This document shows, piece by piece, positions 17,811-26,176 of a stretch of 64,000 nt of DNA. Each line of letters begins with the position of its first letter. Positions within the stretch are counted from its first letter, which is position 1. The stretch is from positions 6,876 to 70,875 of the forward strand of contig NZ_LMEP01000006.1 of the NCBI RefSeq assembly GCF_001426405.1. Reading direction: 5' to 3'. The translations under genes and the position numbers were made by a program. This stretch comes from Streptomyces sp. Root1304. GTDB taxonomy: Bacteria > Actinomycetota > Actinomycetes > Streptomycetales > Streptomycetaceae. The notes beneath the pieces were generated by a model. The model had not been told where the DNA came from and searched no databases. It saw only the letters and a list, made by a program, of their open reading frames with translations.

Positions 17811-19508
17811 ATGCGGCTGCGCGCACTGCTGGAGAACGACGCGCTCGGGCTGCGCCTGCTCGGCGGCGAGGACGAGCTGGACCGCACCGTCCGCGGCGTG
17901 ATGACGACGGACCTCAAGGACCCCAGCCGGTACCTTTCCGGCGGCGAGCTGGTCCTCACGGGCCTCGCGTGGCTGCGGGAGCCCGCCGACGCCGAGCCCT
18001 TCGCCCGCATCCTGGCCTCGGCGGGGGTCGCCGCGCTCGCGGCCGGTGAGGCGGAGCTCGGGGACATCCCCGCCGATCTCGTGGAGGCGTGTTCACGCCA
18101 TCGGCTGCCGCTGTTCGCGGTGAACGAGTCCGTTGCGTTCGCGACGATCACCGAACACGTTGTTCGACAGGTCTCGGGCGAAAGGGCCGGGGACCTGGCC
18201 GCCGTCGTCGACCGGCACCGCAGGCTCATGACCTCGGGCCCCGCGGGCGGCGGCCCGGAGGTCGTCCTCGACCTGCTCGGCTCCGACCTGGACCTGCGGG
18301 CCTGGGTCCTCTCCCCCACCGGCCGCCAGATCGCGGGCGCGGGCGAGCCCCTTCCGGCCGCCCTCGCCGCCACCCTGGCCGGTGAGCACCTGGCCGCCAC
18401 CCGGACCGGGCGGCGGGGCCCGCACCGGATCGTCACGGGCGGAACCACGTACTCCCTCTTCCCGATCCGGAACACCGGCCGGGGCGCGGTCCCGGCCTCC
18501 CGGGACGTGCGCGAGACGGTCCTCTCGGACTGGCTGCTCGCCGTGGAGGCGGACGCCGGGGAGTGGCCCGCCGCCCGGCTGGACCTGCTCCAGGGCGTCA
18601 CGCAACTGATCGCCGTCGAGCGGGACCGGCGCGACGCGGCCCGTACGGTACGCCGCCGGCTGGCCCAGGAGGTCCTGGAGCTGGTGCAGACGGGCGCGGC
18701 GCCCGCCGAGATCGCCGCCAGGCTGCGGGTCGCCGCCCCGGTGCTGCTGCCGGGGCTCGGCACGGCCCCGCACTGGCAGGTGGTCGTGGCCCGGGTCGAC
18801 TGGGAGCAGGAGGCCGGCCAGGGCACCGCGGTGGACTGCGGCCCGGTCGCCCAGGCGCTCCTGGAGGAGATCCTCGTCGACCCCGCGACCGTGGGCGCCG
18901 AGTCCGCCGACCGGATCGCCGTGGCGCACAGCGGCGACGAGGCCATCGCCCTGGTCCCGCTGGCCGCCGGCCCACTGCCGGACAGCGAGGACGACGGCCC
19001 GGCCCCGGCGCTCGGGCTGCACGCGGACGTGCTCCTCGGTGCCGTACGGGCCCCGCTCACCTCGGGTCTCGCCGACGACGGGCGGCTCACGCTCGGCGTC
19101 AGCGCGGCCGTGCACTCGGCGGAGGGCCTGCGCGGGGCCCTGGAGGAGGCCCGGCACGCCCGCCGGGTCGCCGCCGCCCGCCCCGGCCGGGTCTGCGCCG
19201 CCGGCCACCACGAGCTGGCCTCGCACGTGCTGCTGCTGCCGTTCGTGCCGGACGACGTCCGCCGCGCCTTCACGGCCCGGCTGCTCGACCCGCTGCGCGA
19301 CTACGACCGGCGGCACCGGGCGGAGCTGATCCCGACCCTGGAGGCCTTCCTGGACTGCGACGGGTCCTGGACGCGCTGTGCGACCCGCCTCCACCTGCAC
19401 GTGAACACGCTGCGTTACCGGGTGGGCCGGATCGAACAGCTGACCGGACGCGATCTCTCCCGTCTGGAGGACAAGCTCGACTTCTTCCTCGCCCTGAGGA
19501 TGAGCTGA
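17811..19508 (+). CDS. PucR-family purine-catabolism regulator
   Basis: A 565-residue regulator. Residues 1-120 form the PucR N-terminal domain (MRLRALLENDALGLRLLGG, DLKDPSRYLSGGELVLTG), the middle is a variable sensory part, and the last 60 residues carry the PucR-type helix-turn-helix (LEAFLDCDGSWTRCATRLHL, HVNTLRYRVGRIEQLTGRDL). In Bacillus and Streptomyces such proteins switch on purine breakdown genes when allantoin or a similar intermediate accumulates. It faces the xanthine dehydrogenase operon across a shared control region, so this is its likely target. ATG at 17811 starts the family-typical sequence. Confidence 0.9.
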   Translation: MRLRALLENDALGLRLLGGEDELDRTVRGVMTTDLKDPSRYLSGGELVLTGLAWLREPADAEPFARILASAGVAALAAGEAELGDIPADLVEACSRHRLPLFAVNESVAFATITEHVVRQVSGERAGDLAAVVDRHRRLMTSGPAGGGPEVVLDLLGSDLDLRAWVLSPTGRQIAGAGEPLPAALAATLAGEHLAATRTGRRGPHRIVTGGTTYSLFPIRNTGRGAVPASRDVRETVLSDWLLAVEADAGEWPAARLDLLQGVTQLIAVERDRRDAARTVRRRLAQEVLELVQTGAAPAEIAARLRVAAPVLLPGLGTAPHWQVVVARVDWEQEAGQGTAVDCGPVAQALLEEILVDPATVGAESADRIAVAHSGDEAIALVPLAAGPLPDSEDDGPAPALGLHADVLLGAVRAPLTSGLADDGRLTLGVSAAVHSAEGLRGALEEARHARRVAAARPGRVCAAGHHELASHVLLLPFVPDDVRRAFTARLLDPLRDYDRRHRAELIPTLEAFLDCDGSWTRCATRLHLHVNTLRYRVGRIEQLTGRDLSRLEDKLDFFLALRMS

Positions 19509-19784
19509 GCGAGCCGTCCACGCTTCACCCGTTCGGGCGAGTCCAGCGGAGTGACGTCCGGGCCGGTGGGGGCCCCTCGGCCGCACCGGCCGGGGCGCCT
19601 CGCCGGGGCCTGATCACGGGCCCGACGGCGATCTGACGCCCGGTCGGTCACCCCGGGCGGAGTGGCGCCCCGATCCATCGGACTCTTGTGAATTCTTTCA
19701 CCTGACCCCTTGGCCAGGTACTCCCCTTCGTGCTGAGATGCGGGTCTCACTCAACAGCTCAATGGCGCGCTCGGGGAGGGCAAT

Positions 19785-20585
19785 GTGGCGGATACCGCCA
19801 TGTCTGGTTCCGAATCAAGGGGCGGCGAAGATCCGTCCCTCGCCTACGGCAAGGAGACTCCCGTGGAGACCGCCATATGGCGGCTCCGCTCCCGGGGTTG
19901 CTGGACGGACGCGGCGGCACTGCTCGCCCCGCACGCCGCCGAACCGGCCGCCGCGCTCGAACGGGCGGCGCTGCTCATCGAGCGCTGCCTCTACACCGAG
20001 AAGGGCTGGGCCGACGCCGAGGAGGCGCTCCGGACGGCCGAGGCGGTGGCCCGCACCGACGAGGAACGCGGGGCGGCGGCCTGCGAACGCGGCTACCTCG
20101 CCTACGCGTCGACGCTGCTCGGGGTGCGCGACCGGGCCGACGAGGCGCGGATGGCGCTCGGCCGGGCGGCCGCGCTGATCGCCCCCGCCGCCGAGGGCCG
20201 GCCACTGCTCGACCTGCGGCGCGGGCTCATCGCGCAGAACCTCGGCGACTCCCCGCAGGCGGCCCGTGCCGCGTACCGCAGGGCGCATGCCGGGGCGGTC
20301 GCGCAGGGGGACTCGCTGCTGCTCTCCTCCACCTGGCGGCACCTCGCCGGACTCGCCCTGCGGGAGGGCGAGTTGGCGGAGGCCCGGCACGGTTTCGCCG
20401 AGTCGCTGCGCATCCGGGAGGAGCTGGGCTTCCTCGTCGGCACGGCCCCGGCGCTCACCGCGCTCGCCACCACGGAGACGGAACCGGAGGCGGGCCGCCT
20501 GCGCGCCGAGGCCCGCCGCCTCTTCCGCCTGCTGGGCGGGGTGCCGACCTGGCTCGCGAGCCAGCTCACTCCCCGGACCGCCTGA
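19785..20585 (+). CDS. TPR-repeat protein
   Basis: A 266-residue all-helical protein. After a short polar N-terminus the sequence consists of Ala-rich helix pairs that look like degenerate tetratricopeptide repeats (ALERAALLIERCLYTEKGW then ADAEEALRTAEAVA, DLRRGLIAQNLGDSPQAARA, AYRRAHAGA, LRIREELGFLVGTAPALTAL). No enzyme motif or export signal is seen, so a protein-binding role is inferred. GTG at 19785 is used because GGGGAGGG lies about six bases upstream; an ATG at 19800 and a GTG at 19863 are alternatives. It converges on the P-loop/WD40 gene. Confidence 0.7.
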   Translation: MADTAMSGSESRGGEDPSLAYGKETPVETAIWRLRSRGCWTDAAALLAPHAAEPAAALERAALLIERCLYTEKGWADAEEALRTAEAVARTDEERGAAACERGYLAYASTLLGVRDRADEARMALGRAAALIAPAAEGRPLLDLRRGLIAQNLGDSPQAARAAYRRAHAGAVAQGDSLLLSSTWRHLAGLALREGELAEARHGFAESLRIREELGFLVGTAPALTALATTETEPEAGRLRAEARRLFRLLGGVPTWLASQLTPRTA

Positions 20586-20708
20586 ACCCGGCGGCGCGGC
20601 GGGGCGGTTGACGGCCCGCGCTCCGGGAGGCGGTCGGCTGCTCCGCGGGGTCGTCGAAAGCCACGGGAAGCGGCCGGCGGCTCGTCGCCGCGGGAAGCGG
20701 CCGGCGCC

Positions 20709-22397
20709 TCAGTTCCTCGGCACCAGACACACCAGGCTCTCGTCGGTGCCGATGAGCAGGGATCCCGCGCCCGTGACGGCGACCGCGCGGACCGGGGGGC
20801 CGGGGCGGAAGGCGAGCGTGCGGCCGCCCTCCGGGCGGCGCAGTTCGACGAGGCCGTCGGCCCAGGCCGCGGCGACCAGCGGTCCGTGCGGGGTCTGCGT
20901 CGCGTGCACCGACACCACCGGCGACGGGCGCTCGGCGAGGGGTTCGGGGCGGGGGTCGCGGCCCGGCGTCCAGAGCCGTATCGTCCCGTCGGCGCCGCCG
21001 GAACAGACGAACGGGGTCTCGGAGTCCACCGCCGCCACCGCCGTCACCCGGCCGCTGTGCGAGGCCGCCTGGTGCAGACCGCGCAGCCCGAAGGCGTGGA
21101 CGGAGCCGAGCCGGTCCCCCACCACCACCGAACCCGCGATGGCCGCGAGGGCCGTACCGGGGTGGCGGGCCAGGGTCGCGGAGACGGCCTCCGTGAGGCG
21201 CTCCAGATAGGGGGCGCGCGGCGCCGCCCCCCGTACGGTGTGCAGCCTGCCCCGGTCGTCCAGGAGCAGCACCGTGCCGTCGGGCGCGGGCGCGAGGGCC
21301 GTGACCCGGCCGGGGACGGTGTGCGCGAGGCTCCCGGCGGGGCTCGCGTCCGCCTCGTGGAGGAGCCGTACGGCGCCGGTGCGGTCGCCGACGAGCAGGG
21401 TCCCCTCCAGGGGGCCGCCCGCCGCGCCGAGCACGGTGACCGGACCCGGCCAGGGCGGGGTCAGGTCGCCGCGGTGGCGGGCCCAGCGCAGCCGCCAGGG
21501 CGATCCTTCCGCCAACTCGGCCAGGGCGGGGCGCAGTCGGGGGTCCGCGCCGTCGCCGAGCGCGGCGAGGAGCACCGACGCCCGTTCGGCCGGGGGCTGT
21601 TCGCGGCAGAGCGACTGTCCGGCGCGCATCCAGGCGGCCCGGAGACCGCCGTGGTCGTCGGCGGCGTTCTCGCCGGGCCGGGCGGGCGCCTCGGGGCCGT
21701 CGAGCGTGCCGGGCAGGCCCGCGGCTGCGGCTCCGGCGAGGTAGGCCGTGGTCACGAGGAGCGGATCGGCCACGCAGACCGCGACCGGGTCGGAGAGGTC
21801 GGGCAGCGGCCGGGCGGGCCCGGCGGGTGCGTCCGCGACGCGCTCCGGGCCGCCGTCGGGGTCCGGGGCGCCGTCGAGGTCCACGAGGGTGACCCGGCGC
21901 TCGGCGCGCAGGACGGCGGGGGCCGGGGTGTCGCTGCGGGCCTCGACCACGAGCCGGACCCGCCCCACCCCCGCGAGCTCGGCGATCAGCCGGGTGAGCG
22001 CCTCGGGTTCGGCGGCGGCGTGGAGATCCGTGAGGAGCAGGACTGCCCGGCCGGCGGGCCTGGCCTCGCTGGTCGCGAGGGCGTGCACGAGGTCGCCCGG
22101 GGACCTGGCCACGACGCCGAGCCGGTCCGCGATCGTCCAGGTCGCGCCGAGCGCGCTCTGCCCGGCGAGGGGGACGAGCACCCGGGCCGTACGCCTGCGG
22201 GGCCGGCCGGAGCGCGGACCGTGCCGGGCGAGCCAGCCGAGCAGGGCCGTCTTGCCGCTGCCGGGGGCGCCGGTGACCAGGCACAGCCGGGGCGCCTCGG
22301 GATCGGTGAGCCAGCCGAGCAGGGCCGTGGCCTCGGCTTCCGTACCGGTGACGGGTCGGCGTCCGTCCCAGGCCGGGGACGGGGTCGCGGACGGCAT
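20709..22397 (-). CDS. P-loop NTPase with WD40-like C-terminal domain
   Basis: A 562-residue protein. Residues 43-50 are a Walker A motif (GAPGSGKT) after the hydrophobic strand LCLVT; a likely Walker B is AVLLLTDLHA near residue 120. The first 300 residues look like a STAND-type ATPase. From about 305 the chain shows repeating beta segments of WD40/beta-propeller type (VTVLGAAGGPLEGTLLVGDRTGAVRLL, VFVCSGGADGTIRLWTPG-like block, VAAAWADGLVELRRPEGG). The repeats end in RLW or ELR as in G-beta proteins. ATG at 22397 follows AGGTG. The combination suggests a signal-sensing NTPase switch; the signal is unknown. Confidence 0.75.
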   Translation of the reverse strand: MPSATPSPAWDGRRPVTGTEAEATALLGWLTDPEAPRLCLVTGAPGSGKTALLGWLARHGPRSGRPRRRTARVLVPLAGQSALGATWTIADRLGVVARSPGDLVHALATSEARPAGRAVLLLTDLHAAAEPEALTRLIAELAGVGRVRLVVEARSDTPAPAVLRAERRVTLVDLDGAPDPDGGPERVADAPAGPARPLPDLSDPVAVCVADPLLVTTAYLAGAAAAGLPGTLDGPEAPARPGENAADDHGGLRAAWMRAGQSLCREQPPAERASVLLAALGDGADPRLRPALAELAEGSPWRLRWARHRGDLTPPWPGPVTVLGAAGGPLEGTLLVGDRTGAVRLLHEADASPAGSLAHTVPGRVTALAPAPDGTVLLLDDRGRLHTVRGAAPRAPYLERLTEAVSATLARHPGTALAAIAGSVVVGDRLGSVHAFGLRGLHQAASHSGRVTAVAAVDSETPFVCSGGADGTIRLWTPGRDPRPEPLAERPSPVVSVHATQTPHGPLVAAAWADGLVELRRPEGGRTLAFRPGPPVRAVAVTGAGSLLIGTDESLVCLVPRN

Positions 22398-22462
22398 GGG
22401 ACACCTCACGGGCGACGCGATGACGGGCGGCTGACGTCCACGACCTTAGTCGTCCGGGGCGC

Positions 22463-23329
22463 TCAGCACTCCGATCCGGTGAAGTGCTCCCGGACCAGCT
22501 CCTGCACCACGGTCAGGTCCTGGGCGATCAGGGCGTCCAGGAGGGCCGTGTGCTCGGCGGCGTCGGCGACGAGCATCCCGTGCCGGAGGGTGGGGGCGCT
22601 GATCAGGGGCCACTGGGAGCGGCGGTGGAGGTCGTCGGCCACGGCGAGCAGCTGCTCGTTCCCGGCGAGGGAGAGGACGGCCCGGTGGAAGGCGCGGTCG
22701 GCCTCGGCGTAGTGGGCGCGGTCGCCGCGGGCGGCGGCGGTCGAGGTCGCCTCGGCGAGCGGCCGGAGCGCGGCCCAGCGGGCGGCGGGGACGGTACGGG
22801 CGAGCCGCAGCATGACGGGGACCTCGATGAGCGCGCGGACCTCCGCGAGCTCGGCCAGTTCCCGGGGGGTGCGCTCGGTGACGCGGAAGCCCCGGTTGGG
22901 CACGACCTCGACGGCGCCCTCGACGGCGAGGCGCTGCATGGCCTCGCGGACGGGGGTGGCGGAGACGCCGAAGCGCTCGCCGAGGGCGGGGGCGGAGTAC
23001 ACCTCGCCGGGGACGAGCTCGCCGTCGACGAGGGCGGTACGGAGGGCGTCGAGGATCTGCCCGCGCACGGAGTGCCGTACGACGCGGGGCGCGGGGACGG
23101 TCGGGGCGGGCGTCGCCGGCCGGTCGTGGGGGTGCTCGCCCCGTACGTGCTCCGCGGGGGCGCCCGCGTGCGCCGTCACGCGGACCTGCTCCGGTACGCG
23201 CACGGCGTCGCCGGAGGGCGGGGACGGCCTCTCCGTCGCCCGCTCGCGCGCTGCGCCCTGCTCCACCCGGGTCCTCCTGCGGCCTCGTGCCGGGCCCGGC
23301 TCGCGTCGCCCGGGTCCTCTGTGCACCAT
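22463..23329 (-). CDS. GntR-family (FadR/FCD type) regulator
   Basis: A regulator of about 288 residues. A Pro/Arg-rich N-terminal tail of about 80 residues precedes the winged helix (RGQILDALRTALVDGELVPG, SAPALGERFGVSATPVREAM, VEVVPNRGFRV). The C-terminal all-helical FCD domain follows (LAELAEVRALIEVPVMLRLA, EADRAFHRAVLSLAGNEQLL, HTALLDALIAQD), which binds small carboxylate-type effectors in known members. ATG at 23329 is preferred; an upstream start at 23404 would extend into the iron-box region. It diverges from the FhuF-like gene. The target genes are not apparent. Confidence 0.85.
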   Translation of the reverse strand: MVHRGPGRREPGPARGRRRTRVEQGAARERATERPSPPSGDAVRVPEQVRVTAHAGAPAEHVRGEHPHDRPATPAPTVPAPRVVRHSVRGQILDALRTALVDGELVPGEVYSAPALGERFGVSATPVREAMQRLAVEGAVEVVPNRGFRVTERTPRELAELAEVRALIEVPVMLRLARTVPAARWAALRPLAEATSTAAARGDRAHYAEADRAFHRAVLSLAGNEQLLAVADDLHRRSQWPLISAPTLRHGMLVADAAEHTALLDALIAQDLTVVQELVREHFTGSEC

Positions 23330-23415
23330 AGGCGAACGGACCGACTTCCCGGGTGCGAGGGCTGCCCCGCTGGTGGGAGGGGGTCTCCGGTGGTGAGAGG
23401 CCACCCCGAATCGGG

Positions 23416-23434
23416 TAAGGTAAGGCTAACCTGC
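23416..23434 (+). promoter_or_regulatory. Iron box (DmdR1/IdeR type)
   Basis: TAAGGTAAGGCTAACCTGC matches the actinobacterial iron-box consensus TTAGGTTAGGCTAACCTAA at 15 of 19 positions, with an intact core. It lies 27 bases ahead of the FhuF-like ATG, an ideal place for an iron-loaded repressor to block transcription when iron is plentiful. Confidence 0.8.
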
Positions 23435-23460
23435 CAACGCTCGCGATTCGGTGGTCCCCC

Positions 23461-24327
23461 ATGACCGTCCCCGCCCTGTTGCCCACCCCCTCGCCCTCGC
23501 CCGTCGCGGCCGCCTACGCCCGGCTCGCCGAGGTCTTCCCCGGCCTGCGGATACGGGAAACCGCCCAGGGCGAGCCCCTCCCGCGCGGCGCGGGCTGGGT
23601 CGGCGCGGACCAGCTGGCGGCCGGCGGCCCCGTACTCGACGCCTTCCTCGCCTGGGACGACGCGCAGGTGCTGCGCGACCACGGCACCCGGGCCCGCCCC
23701 GACGTGGTCGCGAGCTTCGGGCTCCACCGGTACGCCTGGCCCGCCTGTCTGCTCGTCACCGTCCCCTGGTTCCTGGAGCGCAGGGTCCCCCGGCTGCCCG
23801 CCCGGAACGTCTCCTTCCAGCGCGCCCTCGGCCGGATGGCGGTCCGGGTCGAGGAGTTCGCCTGCCTGCCGGACGACCCCGGCGCGACGCTGCCCGGCGC
23901 CCGGGTCGTCGCCGACGAGGACGCCCTGCGGGCCGAGGTCCGCACCTCGCTCGCCGAGCACTTCGAGGCGGTCCTCGACGGCTTCGGACCCCGCATGCGG
24001 CGCGGCCGCCGGGCCCTGTGGGGCATGGCCACGGACGAGATCGTCGAGGGCCTCTGGTACATCGGCGCCCTGCTCGGCGAGGAGCCGCGGGCGATGGCCG
24101 AGCTCGACCTCCTCATGCCGGGCACGGCCAAGCCGTACAAGCCGTACGCGGGTTCCGCCGGCTTCCGCGAGCTGACGGGCTCCCAGGGACCCGACGGCAC
24201 CCCGCGCGCCACCCGCGACCGGGCGACCTGCTGCTTCTTCTACACGCTGCGCCCCGAGGACACCTGCCTCACCTGTCCGCGCACCTGCGACGCCGAGCGG
24301 GTCCGCCGGCTGGCCGCGACCGCCTGA
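23461..24327 (+). CDS. FhuF-like (2Fe-2S) ferric-siderophore reductase
   Basis: A 288-residue cytoplasmic protein of the FhuF-like reductase family, which reduces ferric siderophores to release iron. The decisive mark is the C-terminal motif C257-C258-x10-C269-x2-C272 (CCFFYTLRPEDTCLTC), the FhuF [2Fe-2S] site; a further Cys follows at 276. The N-terminal part is a divergent FhuF fold (YARLAEVFPGLRIRE, VRVEEFACLPDDPG). An iron box lies directly upstream, which predicts repression by iron. No siderophore synthesis or uptake genes are nearby. A perfect hairpin follows the stop. Confidence 0.85.
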   Translation: MTVPALLPTPSPSPVAAAYARLAEVFPGLRIRETAQGEPLPRGAGWVGADQLAAGGPVLDAFLAWDDAQVLRDHGTRARPDVVASFGLHRYAWPACLLVTVPWFLERRVPRLPARNVSFQRALGRMAVRVEEFACLPDDPGATLPGARVVADEDALRAEVRTSLAEHFEAVLDGFGPRMRRGRRALWGMATDEIVEGLWYIGALLGEEPRAMAELDLLMPGTAKPYKPYAGSAGFRELTGSQGPDGTPRATRDRATCCFFYTLRPEDTCLTCPRTCDAERVRRLAATA

Positions 24328-24342
24328 GGCTCCCGAGCGATT

Positions 24343-24364
24343 ACGCCACCCGGACGGGTGGCGT
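24343..24364 (+). terminator. Terminator hairpin after FhuF-like gene
   Basis: ACGCCACCCG (24343-24352) and CGGGTGGCGT (24355-24364) form a perfect 10-bp stem, 15 bases after the FhuF-like stop. The sequence TCAATCG follows; no long T-run. Confidence 0.65.
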
Positions 24365-24531
24365 CAATCGAACTCAACCCCCCTCCCCTGCATGGATGTT
24401 CGACCAGATCGCACCTATTCGTATGCCCTGGCACCCCGATGGCGTGCTCTTGCCCGGAAACACCGTGAGCGCCCCACGGGGTCGGCCAGTATGGGCCGCC
24501 AAACGCCCTACTGCGATGCAAGGGACACCGC

Positions 24532-25659
24532 ATGAGACTGACCGACATATCGCTGGACTGGCTGCTTCCGGGCGGCGTGATGGTGGCCGGAGTCCTGACG
24601 GCGGTGGCGGTGCTCGCGCGCGGGAAGCGCGCCGGTGACCAGGCCGCGGCCGAGGACTCCTGGGAACGCAACGAGGAGCGCCGCAGACGCAAGGAGGCCG
24701 TGTACGGCACCGCTTCCTACGTCCTCCTCTTCTGCTGCGCCGCCGTCGCCGCGGCGCTCTCCTTCCACGGGCTCGTCGGCTTCGGCCGGCAGAACCTCAA
24801 CCTCGCCGGGGGCTGGGAGTACCTCGTCCCGTTCGGCCTCGACGGCGCCGCGATGTTCTGCTCGGTGCTCGCGGTCCGCGAGGCCAGCCACGGCGACGCG
24901 GCCCTGGGCTCGCGCCTGCTGGTCTGGCTGTTCGCGGGCGCGGCGGCCTGGTTCAACTGGGTGCACGCCCCGCGCGGACTGGGCCACGACGGCGCCCCGC
25001 AGTTCTTCGCGGGCATGTCCCTCTCGGCGGCGGTCCTCTTCGACCGGGCCCTGAAGCAGACCCGCAGGGCCGCGCTGCGCGAGCAGGGCCTCGTGCCCCG
25101 CCCGCTGCCGCAGATCCGGATCGTCCGGTGGCTGCGGGCGCCCAGGGAGACCTTCGCCGCATGGTCGCTCATGCTGCTCGAAGGCGTACGGACCCTGGAC
25201 GAGGCCGTCGACGAGGTGCGCGAGGACCGGCGGGAGAAGGAGCAGAACCGCATCCGGCGGCGTGACCAGGTCAAGCTCGACCGGGCGCGGCTCAAGGCGA
25301 TCAACCGCCAGCACCGGGCCTTCGGGCTCGGCAGGGCCGACGGTCGTCAGGTGGAGGTGGCGGCGCTCAACGCCCCGGCCGGTGCCGGCCCGGGTGCGGG
25401 GTCCGGCGGCTCGGGTTCCGGCGGCGGTTCCGGTTCCGCGACGGCGTCCGTCCAGGCCGCCGTCGCGGAACCCGCCATAGCGGATCCCGGGCAACTGCCG
25501 CTTCGACCCCGGCCATCCCTCCAGGCCGTCGGGGGACGTGACGTCCAGACGGGCGACTCCCGGACGGTGGACCTCACGGCGGAGGACGACACCCAGACGC
25601 TGCCCCGTCTCGACTCCCTGGAGCGCAAGCTCAAGGACCTGGAGCAGCAGTTCGGCTGA
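24532..25659 (+). CDS. DUF2637 membrane protein
   Basis: A 375-residue protein of the actinobacterial DUF2637 family, related to SpdB/transfer-associated membrane proteins. Membrane segments lie at about residues 10-28 (LLPGGVMVAGVLTAVAVLA), 62-82 (YVLLFCCAAVAAALSFHGL), 98-120 and 125-145 (LLVWLFAGAAAWFNWVHA). A long charged C-terminal half follows with a coiled-coil-like stretch (DEVREDRREKEQNRIRRRDQ), a Gly/Ser linker and an acidic end. The role is unknown; chromosomal copies are common and not proof of a mobile element. The stop faces a perfect two-way terminator. Confidence 0.8.
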   Translation: MRLTDISLDWLLPGGVMVAGVLTAVAVLARGKRAGDQAAAEDSWERNEERRRRKEAVYGTASYVLLFCCAAVAAALSFHGLVGFGRQNLNLAGGWEYLVPFGLDGAAMFCSVLAVREASHGDAALGSRLLVWLFAGAAAWFNWVHAPRGLGHDGAPQFFAGMSLSAAVLFDRALKQTRRAALREQGLVPRPLPQIRIVRWLRAPRETFAAWSLMLLEGVRTLDEAVDEVREDRREKEQNRIRRRDQVKLDRARLKAINRQHRAFGLGRADGRQVEVAALNAPAGAGPGAGSGGSGSGGGSGSATASVQAAVAEPAIADPGQLPLRPRPSLQAVGGRDVQTGDSRTVDLTAEDDTQTLPRLDSLERKLKDLEQQFG

Positions 25660-25681
25660 GCTTCCCCGCTCATGTCCGCGC

Positions 25682-25722
25682 CTGGACGGCGGGGCCGCCC
25701 CTCAGGCGGCCCCGCCGTCCAG
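25682..25722. terminator. Perfect 18-bp hairpin, two-way terminator
   Basis: CTGGACGGCGGGGCCGCC (25682-25699) pairs perfectly with 25705-25722 around the loop CCTCA. It sits between the DUF2637 stop and, overlapping its last codons, the convergent HATPase gene, so it can end transcripts from both sides. Confidence 0.8.
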
Positions 25723-26106
25723 TTCGAACCACACCACCTTGCCCACCACGTGGTCCTCGACGCCCCAGGAGTCGGCCAGGGCCTCGACGAGGACCAGTCC
25801 CCTGCCGTGCGTACCGTCGTCGGCGGGCGGTACGTGCGGCGGCGCGAGCCCGGGGACGAAGTCCCGGACCTCGACCCTCAGCTGCTCGGGCACGACCGTC
25901 GCGGTCACGACGGCCCCGTGCTCGGTGTGGATCAGGGCGTTGGTCACCAGTTCGCTGGTGAGCAGTTCCGCCACGTCGGAGGCGCCCGGTCCGCCCCACT
26001 TCCGCAGCAGCTCACGCAAGGCATGTCGCACCTCCGGCACCGCGGTGAGATCCGCGCATCCCACCTTTCTGAGAAGTTGAGTCGGCTGTCGTGCCTCCCC
26101 GGCCAT
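25702..26106 (-). CDS. HATPase (anti-sigma regulatory factor type)
   Basis: A small ATP-binding protein of about 134 residues, of the RsbW/SpoIIAB-like histidine-kinase ATPase class that is very common in Streptomyces. The N-box reads ELLTSELVTNALIH, the G1 region VEVRDFVPG and the G2 box GTHGRGLVLVEALADSWGV. The D-x-G motif of G1 is replaced by DFVPG, common in this subgroup. It probably acts on an anti-anti-sigma or sigma factor, not identified here. Start: ATG at 26106 is chosen; in-frame ATGs upstream (to 26172) would bring it within 4 bases of the pyruvate oxidase stop and allow coupling. Confidence 0.82.
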   Translation of the reverse strand: MAGEARQPTQLLRKVGCADLTAVPEVRHALRELLRKWGGPGASDVAELLTSELVTNALIHTEHGAVVTATVVPEQLRVEVRDFVPGLAPPHVPPADDGTHGRGLVLVEALADSWGVEDHVVGKVVWFELDGGAA

Positions 26107-26176
26107 AACCCCCACCCACAGATCGCGTCGAACAGGCTCACGGGGATGCATGCCCCGCCAAATCGTCCGCATTCCC

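Noticed and set aside
20664..20706. Direct repeat CGGGAAGCGGCCGGCG twice in the gap between TPR and WD40 genes
   Set aside because: Only two copies in a small convergent gap with G+C-rich sequence; no clear role.
24532..25659. DUF2637 protein as a sign of an integrated plasmid
   Set aside because: No replication, transfer or integrase genes, att repeats or tRNA nearby; chromosomal copies are common.
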